From contig NC_082637.1 of the NCBI RefSeq assembly GCF_030936135.1, forward strand, positions 43,101,821-43,165,820: a stretch of 64,000 bases of DNA, given 5' to 3'. The translations under genes were made by a program, and so were the position numbers. The notes below the pieces were generated by a model, which saw nothing but the letters and a program-made list of their open reading frames with translations, had not been told where the DNA came from and did not search any database. Origin of the DNA: Gavia stellata. Taxonomy: Eukaryota > Chordata > Aves > Gaviiformes > Gaviidae. Below are positions 1 to 11,325 of this stretch, piece after piece (position 1 is the stretch's first letter; each line of letters begins with the position of its first letter).

Positions 1-251
1 AAGCCTGAAATCCTTTCATGTGCAACAATTTTTGTATTGTTCTTTAAGTGCTTTTAAATAGAGAATCAAACTTCACATCACACGAGAAAAATGAACTTCT
101 TCCATTATGATTAACTAAAATTAATCATACTTCAAGTGCATTGTCTTTTTGGTAAAGGCAAATGAACTAAAATATCAAAGTTTTCAAATAATTTATACAA
201 ATGCCACAGATGATTACAGAAAAAAACAAGTAACATTTTCTATTTTAATAT

Positions 252-402
252 CATAGAATCAGAATGGTTTGGGTTGGAAGGCACTTTAAAGATTATCTAG
301 TTCCAAGTCCCCTGCCATGGGCAGGGACACGTTCCACTATGCCAGGTTGCTCAAAGTCCCAGTCAACCTGGCCTTGAACAGTTCCAGGGGTGGGACGTAC
401 AT
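252..402 (-). mobile_element. CR1 LINE 3' fragment, antisense
   Basis: Read on the minus strand this ends in the CR1 tail: a CCAACCC...ATTCTGATTCTATGA type terminus. The plus strand shows TCATAGAATCAGAATGG followed by GGTTGGAAGG and the CCATGGGCAGGGACAC block typical of CR1 3' UTRs. It is truncated at its 5' end like most CR1 copies and is degraded. A closely similar antisense tail occurs at 25251-25350. Confidence 0.85.
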
Positions 403-2936
403 CATCGTAAATATGTCAGTTTCTTTCCTGAAAATACTGTCTTGCAGAGTACAATGACTCGTAAGGTCTACTTTTCTCAAAGACAGGTACTAAAAAAATC
501 ATTCTTCTGTGGTATCCTTCTCTCATGAAGTGAAATTAATTTTGCATTCTGAAGATTGGAGCATTCTCTGAGTAATGTATTTGGAAGTAATACTGTCCTT
601 GTCATTACAGAGACAATTAATTAATTATTATGTCTGTAATTTATTTAGTTTGGGTTAAAAGTATGCAAGTTCATTCTTTTATTGCTTGTATGTTGTAAAA
701 GTTAAACTACTTTTATGTTGAGAAATAAAACTGGCTTTGTTAAATGTAAAAGGTTCTTTGGTATACTTAAACTTTTCTTTCTGGCATTACAAAATTATCA
801 AATGTTCTTTCCTTTTCTTTTTATATTTTTGTAACTTTTGGGAAGTTAACAATTTCTTATTTGCATTTTAGAAAACTCAGTGCCTGATTCAGTGCCTTGG
901 CTAGATGTTTATAAAGTTGAGTGAATTTCTGTGTTTTTGGTGCTTAGGGCTTGCATATTTTGGGAGCCATTCATAAGTATAATGAACTAGCAAAACATTT
1001 TTCTCAGGTGACATGTGCAAAAGGTGTTTTAGGAAGATCCTGACAAGAATATCCAGAATAAAAAATACGTTACTTAAGATCTTAATGTATAATTTAGAAG
1101 CCCAGTAAAACCAGCACAAATATTTATCTTTAATTTAAAAGAACAGTTTACCTTGAGAATTTACTTTCTTGTGGCAATTGGTAAGCTTCACCTGAAAGAA
1201 CAGTTTCAAAGAAATTTCTAACTTAGGACAATTTTAATGCTTTTGAAAAAGTAGAATAAAAACATGTTCCTTCCCTTTCAGTGAATTTCACCAAAAGTTC
1301 TCAAAAAATGGCCTCCAATTCAGCTGAATTATTTGCACAAAGCTATTAGCAAAGAAGATGTAAAAACAAAATAAAAAAGGTAATAACAGAAATTGCCCAC
1401 TAAAACAATATAACTTTTAATGTAATGGGATTATGTGATGGCATACTGTTGCCAAAATAGATCATAACCCAGATTTCACAGTGGATTGTCTACCCAAAAG
1501 ATCCTGATCTAAAGCTTTAAATACACATTTATCTGAACTTTAAAATTTAGATGCAAATCTAGATGGATGGATCTAGAAAACTGCACAAAAACTTACTAAA
1601 ATGAAATTTTAGTTCATCCTTGGGAAATTATGAATTATCTAGCGAAATATGTAGATAATATTACCTCACTACAACATAATAAAGACTCTTTCTAATAGTT
1701 TCAATAAAGTTTCAGAAGACTAGGGAATTTTTTCTAAAGAAGTTCTGAGTTTCTATGGTTTTTGCTACAAACTTTTAATAAAGGCCTTCTACATTTTAAT
1801 AAAATATACATTCAAACTTTACTTCAGGTCAAAAGCAAGAATACCTTTATCCAGTTCCAAATATATTTGTTGATCTTTTAGTTCCCTCTTTTTGAAAGAA
1901 ACTTGTATCTAGAAATAGGAAATGGTCTATGGATTACCCTGATAGAAAATGCCTCAAATTCAAAGACACCAGAAGAACTACGCAAGTATGCAAAAATTCT
2001 GAGTCTGAGCAAGCTTCACTTAATGTCGCATGGGGACTTGCCATTAACAGAAGATAAGAAGTCATTATATATTGAGTAAAATGTCAGAAGTGATTAAACT
2101 AGTAATGATGGAAAGCTGAACAGAAGAAATACATTTATTATTGTAGTTATGCACTACATATTTGATGAATTAATTCAATTTCATTGACTTAATCCAATGA
2201 TATTTAGCTCTCTTACCCTGTACAACTAAGCACAGGCCTGGTAATGAAAGCTGTGTAAGAACCATATTCTACTTCATCCTGTGCTGCTAGCTGCCTCTGC
2301 CTGGTCTTCTTCAGGCCAAGGTGCGCAGGCATTCAGAGGGAGTATATGGCTGCTCAGCAGCAGTGCCAAGTATGGTAGCTATTTGGGTGTCTTGGTTCCT
2401 GTCTATGCCTCTTGGGAGACATTTTATCTGGAAAATTCTCTGTTCATCAGGCATTAGGATCCCCTTGCAATACCATCTTATGCATTAATATTATAAAGCT
2501 GGAATGAGGGTAGACAATATTCCTCCTTTCAACCATTTAATTCTAGGTGATTGAGTCTGTTGTAATCTGTATGTTTCACCAGCAGACACAAAGCATATCT
2601 GAAAGCTATCCTAATGAAAAACCACGTTTTCCAACCTTCTTCAGCACTGATATTCAAAATAACTATATGTTTCACAACTAGTGTATAGTAATTACCACTG
2701 TTACTATAACTTACACTGGCAGCTCAGGCTGTGCAGGTCTCTGTAGTGAATCACAACAGCATGACTAACTCCGTGCAATGAAGCCTAGGAAATGGTTCCC
2801 AACCTGAGAGAGAAATCAAGGTCAAGAACAGTTAGCTAAAAGTGCATTATTTTCTTATACATTCATTATATCATAAATTTTACCTACTTAATTATCTGTT
2901 TCAACAGAAAAAAGATGTTATTTCACACCTATTATT

Positions 2937-3065
2937 TTACATATTTAATTTATATTCTTATATATACAATTGTATATAATTAAACATCTACATGCTATGT
3001 ATTTTATCCTATATACAATATAATATATACAGTATATATGATACCTCATTTAATATATCTCATAT
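2937..3065. repeat. TA-rich low-complexity stretch
   Basis: The stretch is dominated by TATATA and ATATAC units with no fixed period. It is probably a decayed AT microsatellite. No function is apparent. Confidence 0.6.
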
Positions 3066-6000
3066 CATCACACAGTAAATTAATGTTGCTATTCTTGCTC
3101 ATACTTTCTTTCTATATCCTCCACACTCATTATTTAGCCATTTCCTAACTTTGGGGCATTTAATTTTCTGTGTGATTTCTTCATTGTGGCTTCTGACTTT
3201 CAGAATTGATCTTAGGTAGTTTTCAGTACAACTTTTGGGGGAATAATGACTTATTTTCTAAGACTTTATTACCTAGATGGTTGATTTTGTTAAACAGCAA
3301 TTTTAAAAAATAGAAAATTAGAAAAAAAAATTAAAAATGGAGACATAGAATGAGAAGGAGAGACCAAAAGAGAGAAAACGTTTTCTGTATGCATCTGACA
3401 GTGAGACAGAAAGAAACGATAAAATTATACTGCAGGCTAGAAACCTAGCTTTTGAGAACAAAAAGCAAGCCAGTGGTAGACAAAAGGAAAAGAATCCTAT
3501 TTCCACTAAACATCTTCTGCTTTGCATTCAGGCTTCATCATGTGGACTTGGAGCTGCCAGCCTACTAAAATGAGTGCTAATCCGTGGAACGGATGGCATG
3601 GTTGGTGAATGCAGAGAGAAAAGAACTGAATCTGTTTGGCCTATATCCAACTCAAGATTTCTGAACCAAAAAATATTTACCCTTGCACTCTCAGCATTTT
3701 TTTTCTCCTTAGTCCATAAGTATTTTATTCTTCCATCTTGGCCAACTTTCAGGCTGTCCAAAGTGCATCTCCTACCACCGCTTCAGTCTCTGCCCACTCC
3801 GTGTTTCAAGAGCTTTTGTGCAATTGCTTATTAGCAGAAGAACTTCTTTCTTTATATCAAGTTGCATACCTGTTTGGGTCTCTCAGTGTGCCTTACTGTG
3901 AAAATTTGCAAACAATGACTCATTTTTTTTAACTTGACATGTCTTTGGACTGCTCTGAGTTAGACATTGAGATTTTGTGATTTGTTTTACACGTTTTGGG
4001 TGTGTTAAAAGTGCTATGTCCTGTTACGTTATAATGCAAATAATAAATAACACTGTGCACTTGTCATTATGCAATCATGAGCTTCCAAAAAAAATATGAT
4101 AAAGCTGTCTAATGATGACACAATGAAATAACTATTTTCTCCTTGCTTTAAGCAAAAGATTTACAGGCTCTACCAATACATCTTTGCTTGAGGAACATTG
4201 CCACCTAGCAACAAAGTATCCTCTCAGGCTTCTGGACAAAAGCTCTAAAGAACTGCCCTACCAGAAGCTCCTAAAACTTTTTCAAATAGTTTTGAAAATT
4301 TTGTTTTTGTCCTTTTGCCACAGCATTCAATGCCAGCTGGCACTCTGCAGAACAGAGGAAAATGGCTAGCTATTTAGTCTTGGAAGCAGACTTTAAAAGG
4401 CTAGATACAGAAGTTTAAAAAAAAAAAAACAAAACCCCAAATATTAAGTTGTTCCTTTAACACATACGAAGCAGTAAGGGGCCATGTGGAAGAACACCAT
4501 CCAAGCAGGATACCTGCCAGATGTCCGCATAAAGCCAAGAGAAAATACCTGTTGCGCACCCACTGACAGGGTAGAGTGCACAGGCCTTTTCTTCTCCCTC
4601 ATGCCTCTACAAAAGCTGACATTGGTTATGGTGCAAGAGTGACAAATGCTTGTATTGTTAAATCACATTACAATTTAGAATTAGTATACATTAAACAAAC
4701 AAACAAAAAAATCCAAAGAGCATATGGCCTAGAAAGGTACAGGAAGAAAATAGTGAGAGCAAGAATTAGTTCAACAAATCCAGCAAAATGACGACTAGTA
4801 AAGAAGATATAATTTGCCAGAGTGATAGAATTAGGTCTGTTTTGGGACTGTTCTGTAGAGCAGACATCTGCTATCTCACCAAGTCATTTTATATTTTTGA
4901 AGACCTAAACCAGTAACAGTAAATGTGTCTGGAAAAGCAAGTAATGGTTATAGTCGTAATTACAAAATATAGGACATTTTATACAAAAATGAGAAATCTA
5001 GCCAAAGAGAAAACATGAAACACTACAGTAAAATTTCCAAGTCTCATTTTTTAATGCTTTAATGAGACAAGTAAATAGCTTTCTTAATATTGTCAGAAGT
5101 GCTATGCAGGCAATGACTGAATATGAATAAAAGAAATACAGCACAATGGCTTACTCCAAGACCTAAGTACCCTAAAATTATGTTTTTAAAAGCATGTGAT
5201 ATATATTATATGCATAAAAATATTTAAATATGACTTTAACTGTGTGGATAGTTACTAAGAAACAAAAAAAAGGTCTCATTATTGCTGAGTGAGTTGGGCT
5301 TCTATATACAGCAAAAAATAAAGAAAAGCAATTAAAAAAATGCATTCTATTAGTATCTTGTCAATCACTAATGGTGTAAATTAGCCTCTTCTCTAGTGTC
5401 CTAGGTAAGTATTGTTAAGTCTCAACTGTGGCAAACTTAGGTGTTCTAATACCTTTATTTTCTGTCTTCTGTTCTTTCTACATTGAATAGATGCGACTAG
5501 TGTAACTATCTGGAAGTCTATGATCACAAAAGACTCTGGAATACTTTTGAATGACAGGAAGATAATATGGCTTTTTTACCATGTGCAAAATAAGAGAGAG
5601 TGTAGTACATACACGGTTCACATAATACTGTAGTTCAGGATGAAGTGGTCATAGCTTGCCCATATGTTTTTTCTCCTGGAAATCTAGAACAATTCTTGAA
5701 TGACAATATCATATTAAATTTTTTAGCAACTGGTCAATGATCCAAACCTTTGTGTTATTTTCAAAGCACACAGTGGCCATGAAAGATGATTACTTCGGTT
5801 TGTAGGCTGTGAAAACGCTACAAATGAAAGACTGGGATGCAGAATGAGACATCAGTTGTACGTTCATCATTACACATATTACAGCTGCCTACTGCATAAA
5901 GCCTGAGTTTAGAGCCTAAACAATGATTCATACACACAGAACACTTTTGACACTTCCTCAGTATCCAGCCCTTTTGGCAGATCTGTGTCATGTGTACCAA

Positions 6001-8550
6001 AACCTGATTTAAAAACAAGACATAAAAAACCCCCCTTAAACTTCAGAGGACTAAATAGAATGCAAAGCAAAACCAATGAATCAAATGCTGAGGAAGGAGA
6101 CGCTAAGCATTATTTTTTAAAGGAAACAAAGCTTGGTAGGGAGCAACTTGCAGCAGGTTCTCTGCAATATTATGAATTTCAGCTTTGGAGATGTCTATTT
6201 TCTGACAAGACAAATTTCCTTTTAATTATAACCTAATTACAATCTATGCAGCTTGCAGTTTTAGAGATCTAGTGTGCTTGTTTCAAGGCTATATCCAATG
6301 AAGAACATGGATAATAGTTTTGACATGCCACAAAATAACAAGACCTATGTTAACAGTCTAATCACTCTTCATCTTGCTTTTATTTCAGGCTTATTCTTGG
6401 TGCATAACACGTGACTGATCAACTGCATACAGATAAGCTTCTTGCCTCATTTACACAGCAGTGACAGTGCTACTGTGATTCAAAATTCATCTTGAAATCC
6501 CAGTCTCTACAGTTGACAACATAATTGACACTGAAACTGACAACAAAATGCAAGGCTGGAGGGTCTCCGACATACAATGTCTGCAAACACCAGGTCTGTC
6601 CCTCCTGGAATCTTCACAGATGCTTTCTATTTCTCATAGCTTAAAATGCATAGAATTCCAAGTTACTATTCTGAAATATCGTATCAAGCACATTAGATTA
6701 ATTTTTCCAAAGAAAATAGGGACATGCCTAAAAATTCCACCCCTAAGTGATGTTAGAAGATGTGGTTATAATCTCACAACTTTGATTTGTATTAAAAGAT
6801 GGTTTGTAGATGTCACCCTGGACACAAACAAAATCCTGACTGAGTGAAAAGGCTGTCCAGAGAAATAAGATGAGTAAAGGAATTTCAAAAAAAGTACAAA
6901 AGCTATTATGGACATATTAATCAAAGAGAAAATTTCAAATGCATGTGGACTAGCAGTGAAGTAGTCCGTACTCATTAACAAGCTACCTGTTAAAAAAGTG
7001 ATTTAACTAATCAGCATAAAAAGCAAGTCTTTAAAAGTAAAGATTCTTGAGAATATTTAAATTTTATTTTGCTTGAATTTAGTCTGTGGCACTCAGAAAA
7101 GCACCAGAAACATTTTGTCATACAGTCAAGACATGAAAAACTGCTGTTGCCATTTGGCTGATGGTGGCCCTGTGTCCCTTGTCTTTTACGTTCAATTCAC
7201 AAAATGTCATGATGAAAAAACTTGTATGGATGGTGACCTCAGACTTACTGAAATAATTCTTGATTTGGCACACTTGATTATAGCATTCAGGCTTCTTCAG
7301 TTGCTTCTGATGTTAGTTAAAGACTGTGTAATATTACATCTGTGTGAACATACAGTGTTCTCACAATGTTCTAGGGGCCTTAACCTGTTTAATTTCTCTG
7401 GAGTTTGCTCAGCTTTAGAGTTTAAATCCTGCTGCCTACAAGCAGACTACAAGTGTAACTTTTTAAATAATCAAATAGCTCTCAGTCATCAGTTTACAGT
7501 CATCATTTTCTTAAGCATTTGGTGTCCCTATCCGTGAATGAACTGCAAATTCTAGATCAGCACATGGACTATATTTGATTCATTTTGCCTGCAACGGCAC
7601 ACCTTGTAATGCTCTCCGCCAAATGTTAGTGAGAACTCTGATCTGAATTGAAGTCACGTCTGTGTAAACTAACCTAGCAAACTAATGAGAAATGGAGCTG
7701 TGAAAGAGGAATTCGTTTACTCTCTGTCCAACTGGTGAGACCAGATGACTGCAGCTACTGCTGTAATTCAAAATGTTTCCGTTTCTATACAGCTCCTCAT
7801 GCGTACACTTTGCTGATAGTAAAGCTACACGGTGCGTGTAACAACGTACTGAAGGACAGTATATTTGCTTTCTTCTAGCACTGCATTTAAAGCTTTTTTT
7901 CCAGCTGTAAAATTTCTAAAACCTCTGCCGCTTTTAGATCCCTCCTGCCTAGCTCTGGTCTAAAGACACCCTACGCTCGCGTGCCTATGAGGGAGAAAGG
8001 AATGTGCTGAACTTTCCCTGCCCTCAGCAGGAGCATCTATGCGGCGGTAGGGACTAGAATAGCTAACCGTACGGGATTCCCCGGGAGCCGGTCGGCCTCG
8101 GGCGGGCGCCAGACAGGCCACCCACCCGCAAGCTGCATGGCGAGGGCTGGGGGCTGCCGGGACGGCGGAAGAGCAGCTCCTGGCCTGCGGAGGCCAGCCC
8201 GCCCCGGCGCGGGGCTGCGCTCGGATACCCGCACCTGCCTCTACAGGAGGAGGGGGAGGGAGGACGTGGGAGGAACGGCGCGCCCGGCCCCGCCGCCGGG
8301 GCTCGGCAGGAGCGGGGCGGTAGAGCCCCGAGGAGGGGCAGGCCGCTCCGCCGCCCGCCGCAGACGCCCGCAACCGCACCGGAGCCGAGGCGGCTGCCGG
8401 GACCGCCCGCCGTGGCCACTGAGCGCGCGCCGTCCCGGAGCGGGGCTGGCCGCGCGCGGGGGGCGACGATTACGGCGGTGAGGCGCACCCGCGCCCCGGG
8501 AGCGCGGCTGCTGGCACAGGGCAAGTGAGGGCAGCCGGCCGTTGGGCGCG

Positions 8551-8559
8551 GCCATTTTG
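8551..8559 (-). promoter_or_regulatory. YY1-type motif
   Basis: GCCATTTTG on the plus strand reads CAAAATGGC on the minus strand, matching the YY1 consensus. Such sites often sit close to the start site in TATA-less housekeeping promoters. This is a motif match only. Confidence 0.45.
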
Positions 8560-8649
8560 AATGTATGAAGGCGGGAGGCTGGAGGGGTGGCAGCCAATCG
8601 GGGTGGCAGCGTGGCGCGCCACGTGTGGCGGGCGGGCCAGCGGCAGTTG

Positions 8650-8664
8650 GGAGCCTAGGGCAAC
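8650..8664 (+). promoter_or_regulatory. RFX X-box-like site
   Basis: GGAGCC-TAG-GGCAAC fits the X-box pattern GTNRCC-N(0-3)-RGYAAC at 11 of 12 defined positions; the second base is G instead of T. RFX factors drive many ciliary and centriolar genes through such sites near the start site. CEP78 is a centriolar gene, so the location is plausible, but binding is inferred. Confidence 0.45.
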
Positions 8665-9140
8665 CGTCGCGGCGCCTGTGACCGGCTCAGCGCCGTGCGG
8701 AGGCGGGTGGCTCCCGTAACGGCTTGCGGTGGCCGCGGGCTCGGGAGGAGGTGCGAGGTTACCGCCGAGGCCGGCGGCGCGCGTCAGCGAGCTTCGGGGC
8801 CGGGGCCGGGGCTGGGGCGTGGGGCAGAAGGCGGGTAACTCCTGCGCCGTCGTGTGCGTGCGGCGATGGAGGAGTGGGCAGGGGGCCGGCGGCCCAGCTA
8901 GGAGTCCGCAGGGGCTGCCTGGGGCCCCTTCCGGGAAGGTGGGACCGTCCGGGCGCGGGGGTGGGGGTGGGGCGCGTGTTTTGCGTACGGAGCGGGAGAG
9001 AACGACTGTCGCAGCTCCCGCCCGACCCGGGCCTTTCTCTCGTACCCCCGTGGCTGTTGGCGGGCAGCGCAGTCCCCAGTTCATGCTGGTTTCATGGCGA
9101 ACTGCGTTGGGGAAGCGAAGCACTGAACTGGTTCCCCGAG

Positions 9141-11048
9141 TTGGTCGCAATGTTGAGTAGGTGAAACATAAAAAAACCCCTTTTACCCCAGTTATAACCG
9201 GCGTTGGTTATTTGCGTGTGTTAAGTGGATGCTGTCTTACGTACTTAAATGCAGTGGTCCAACAGGTCGAATAAAATGTGTTTACCCCCAGCAGACCGCC
9301 AGGTCATGCTTAATAAAGTGTATCAGCAGAGAGGAAGCATGCAGTTAAGCTTCCTGTGTGTGTCTTGCAGTTCCGGAGGTAGGGCATTGTTTCTATGGTC
9401 AGTGGTCTTCTATGGAATTTTTTTACCGCCCTATAAATTTGCCCAGATGTTTTTTGAATCGCTGTAAACTTACAGCTTCCTAAAAACTCTTAGCATGCAA
9501 CTGGATTTCTCAGTTTTAGTATGTGCTTTGTTTCTTTTTTTACTTTAATTTGTCACCAGCTAGTATCATCTGATGTCTTCTTGCTTCTGTACTGAAGGTG
9601 ATATTCAATAATTGTCCCCTGTGTATGTGCTCAAAGCCAGTCAAGATATTCTAGGCTTGTGTCAGATGCACTAACTTCCATGCAGAAGAGTTCTAGTTTA
9701 CATGCTTGTTTCTCAGTTGGAAGTTATTGTGGGTGTGATTAGTTTGGCCCTTTTCCTTTCTACTTGCAAGTGGGTTAAACTTCAGTGCTAGGGCCAGGAG
9801 CTCCTTTCTTTATTTCAGTTAGAGGTGTGGTCTTCAGGTGTTGCAATGAAAGTTACCCTGGAAGAGATAAAAGGCTAGTATGTTGTGCATTGATACATCA
9901 CCTGAAGTCAGTGGTGCTTTACAATTAATGGTCACTTTCTGAAGCTGAAGTGTTGGATTATGATTTAGCCGTTTCTGTTCCTGTGGCCTCAGTGTGGTCA
10001 TTATCTAATGCTAGTAAATCAGAGCTAAAATAAAAGAAATAAAAGGGTGTAGAGGAACTATTATTAGAGTTTCTATTCCTATTATTACAGTTTCTGTCAT
10101 CCAAAGACCAATAATGTGATTTTTTTTTTTTTCTAAATTATATTCTTACAAATGGCTGTCCTCACATGCTTGCACATATCCAGTAATTCTTGTCCCATGT
10201 TGACATACAGAGTGTTTGAAAAAATCGGCTGAAGCTTTCTAGCCTTTAACAGTATGAAAAAATGTTCTCAATGTGAACAATGTTTAATATCCCATGTGGG
10301 ATACCTAATGCTGTCTGGAGCGATAAATAAATGGGTCCTCTAAATATACTGACAAATATTCCTATTGAGATCGTGGAATTACTTAACAGCTATGCCATAG
10401 AAGTATTTAGAGATGTTACTTGGGAGTTAGTACTGTTTTGCTACATGCGTACTAATGTGTAACAAAAACTTACGCCTGAAAAGTGCTTTCCTAAATTTAG
10501 TGGGATAAGTAGATAAGGTATGCAATAGCAAAAATACTTAGGAAAACACACATTTTATTTTGTATTATGAGAATTTAGACTTTCGATTGAAGTAGCAGAG
10601 AAGCTCACAACTAGTTCTCTATGGAATAGTCATTTGTATCCCTTGATGTTGGGTCAGGAAGTATCCAAGGCTTTCAAGATTCTGCACACCCTGACACTGC
10701 AAAATTAAATTTTAAGAGGAAAACAAGAACTTTACAGTGGTTAGCGCTTGAACATTAGTTAGGCCTTTTATGTTTTGGGTATACCTGTTTGTGTGGGAGA
10801 ATAAAAATGCAGGTTTGTGGGTGTGGTTTTTTTTCACCCCGTTCTTCATTCAGCTCTGCTTACACAGAAAGTGAGCATCACAAGACATCAGTGTTTTAGC
10901 TGCCACATCAAAGACATGTAAATGCTAAACAATATGCATGAACATGTTCATATGTTTTGAGTATGCATGTTGAACTGAGACTGTGTTGTGAAATCAGTTA
11001 TGCAGTGGAAAAAGTTTAACTTTTTTTTTTTCCCCTCCCTTATTTTAG
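9141..11048 (+). other. CEP78: Presumed first intron of CEP78 (5' UTR intron)
   Basis: This is AT-rich intronic-type DNA between the CpG island and the acceptor at 11047-11048, which follows a T-rich then CCCCTCCC pyrimidine tract. No coding exon, RNA gene or clear interspersed repeat was seen. The exact left edge depends on the unresolved donor of the untranslated exon. Confidence 0.6.
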
Positions 11049-11072
11049 AGAGACATTTATCACATAAAAGAA
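11049..11072 (+). other. CEP78: CEP78 5' UTR part of first coding exon
   Basis: Twenty-four untranslated bases lie between the acceptor (TATTTTAG, ending at 11048) and the ATG. They are in frame with the ATG and contain no stop, so an upstream in-frame start in the untranslated exon is not formally excluded. Homology argues for the ATG at 11073. Confidence 0.75.
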
Positions 11073-11325
11073 ATGATTGAGTCAGTCAAAGTAAGAAGAC
11101 AGTGCATGCTGGATTTCTACTCGCATTATGAACATCTTTGTGCTCTTCAAGGCTCTGTCCCACTAAAAGCTGTGAAGGCTAACCTGAGTCAGGGTGCTCT
11201 TGATCTAATTGTAGATCGCATCAAAGCTGCTGATTGGGCACCACTTCTGAATGCTATCAGGCATAATAAGACTCTGACTTCTCTTGGAATAAGAAGTTTC
11301 CATCAACAGGGTCTTGGAGAATCAG
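11073..11325 (+). CDS. CEP78: CEP78 coding exon 1
   Basis: Encodes residues 1-84 plus one base. It begins [10 protein letters not shown] and includes [15 protein letters not shown], matching the CEP78 N-terminus. The donor is CAG|GTTTGT, a weak form. Confidence 0.95.

Larger units (their letters stand above)
1..8040. other. AT-rich DNA upstream of CEP78, no gene recognised
   Basis: No exon of a known protein, tRNA or other structured RNA was recognised here. Short open frames exist on both strands but lack splice-site context, codon bias or family motifs. One antisense CR1 tail lies at the left end, and a TA-rich low-complexity stretch lies at about 2937-3065. In human the gene upstream of CEP78 is GNAQ, on the opposite strand; none of its exons was seen. 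Confidence 0.6.
8040..9140 (+). promoter_or_regulatory. CEP78: CpG island: presumed CEP78 promoter and untranslated first exon
   Basis: A sharp change from AT-rich to very GC- and CpG-rich DNA spans about 1.1 kb, roughly 2 kb upstream of the first coding exon of CEP78. Visible sites are GCCATTTTG (YY1 type, 8551), CCAAT (8594), CACGTG (8620) and an RFX-like X-box (8650-8664). The coding exon at 11049 begins with a splice acceptor, so an untranslated exon should lie in this island. Its donor cannot be fixed by eye; candidates are near 8835, 8937 and 9161. No TATA box was seen, as expected for a dispersed CpG-island promoter. Long open frames on both strands here are a by-product of GC richness. 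Confidence 0.8.

Noticed and set aside
7073-7537. 154-codon plus-strand open frame upstream of CEP78
   Set aside because: No family motif, no conserved splice context and Cys/Leu-rich composition typical of random AT-rich translation. It could be part of a noncoding transcript, but nothing shows this.
8037-9164. Many overlapping long open frames on both strands (up to 226 codons)
   Set aside because: They lie in a CpG island, where stop codons are rare. The peptides are Arg/Pro/Ala/Gly-rich, overlap on both strands and match no family.
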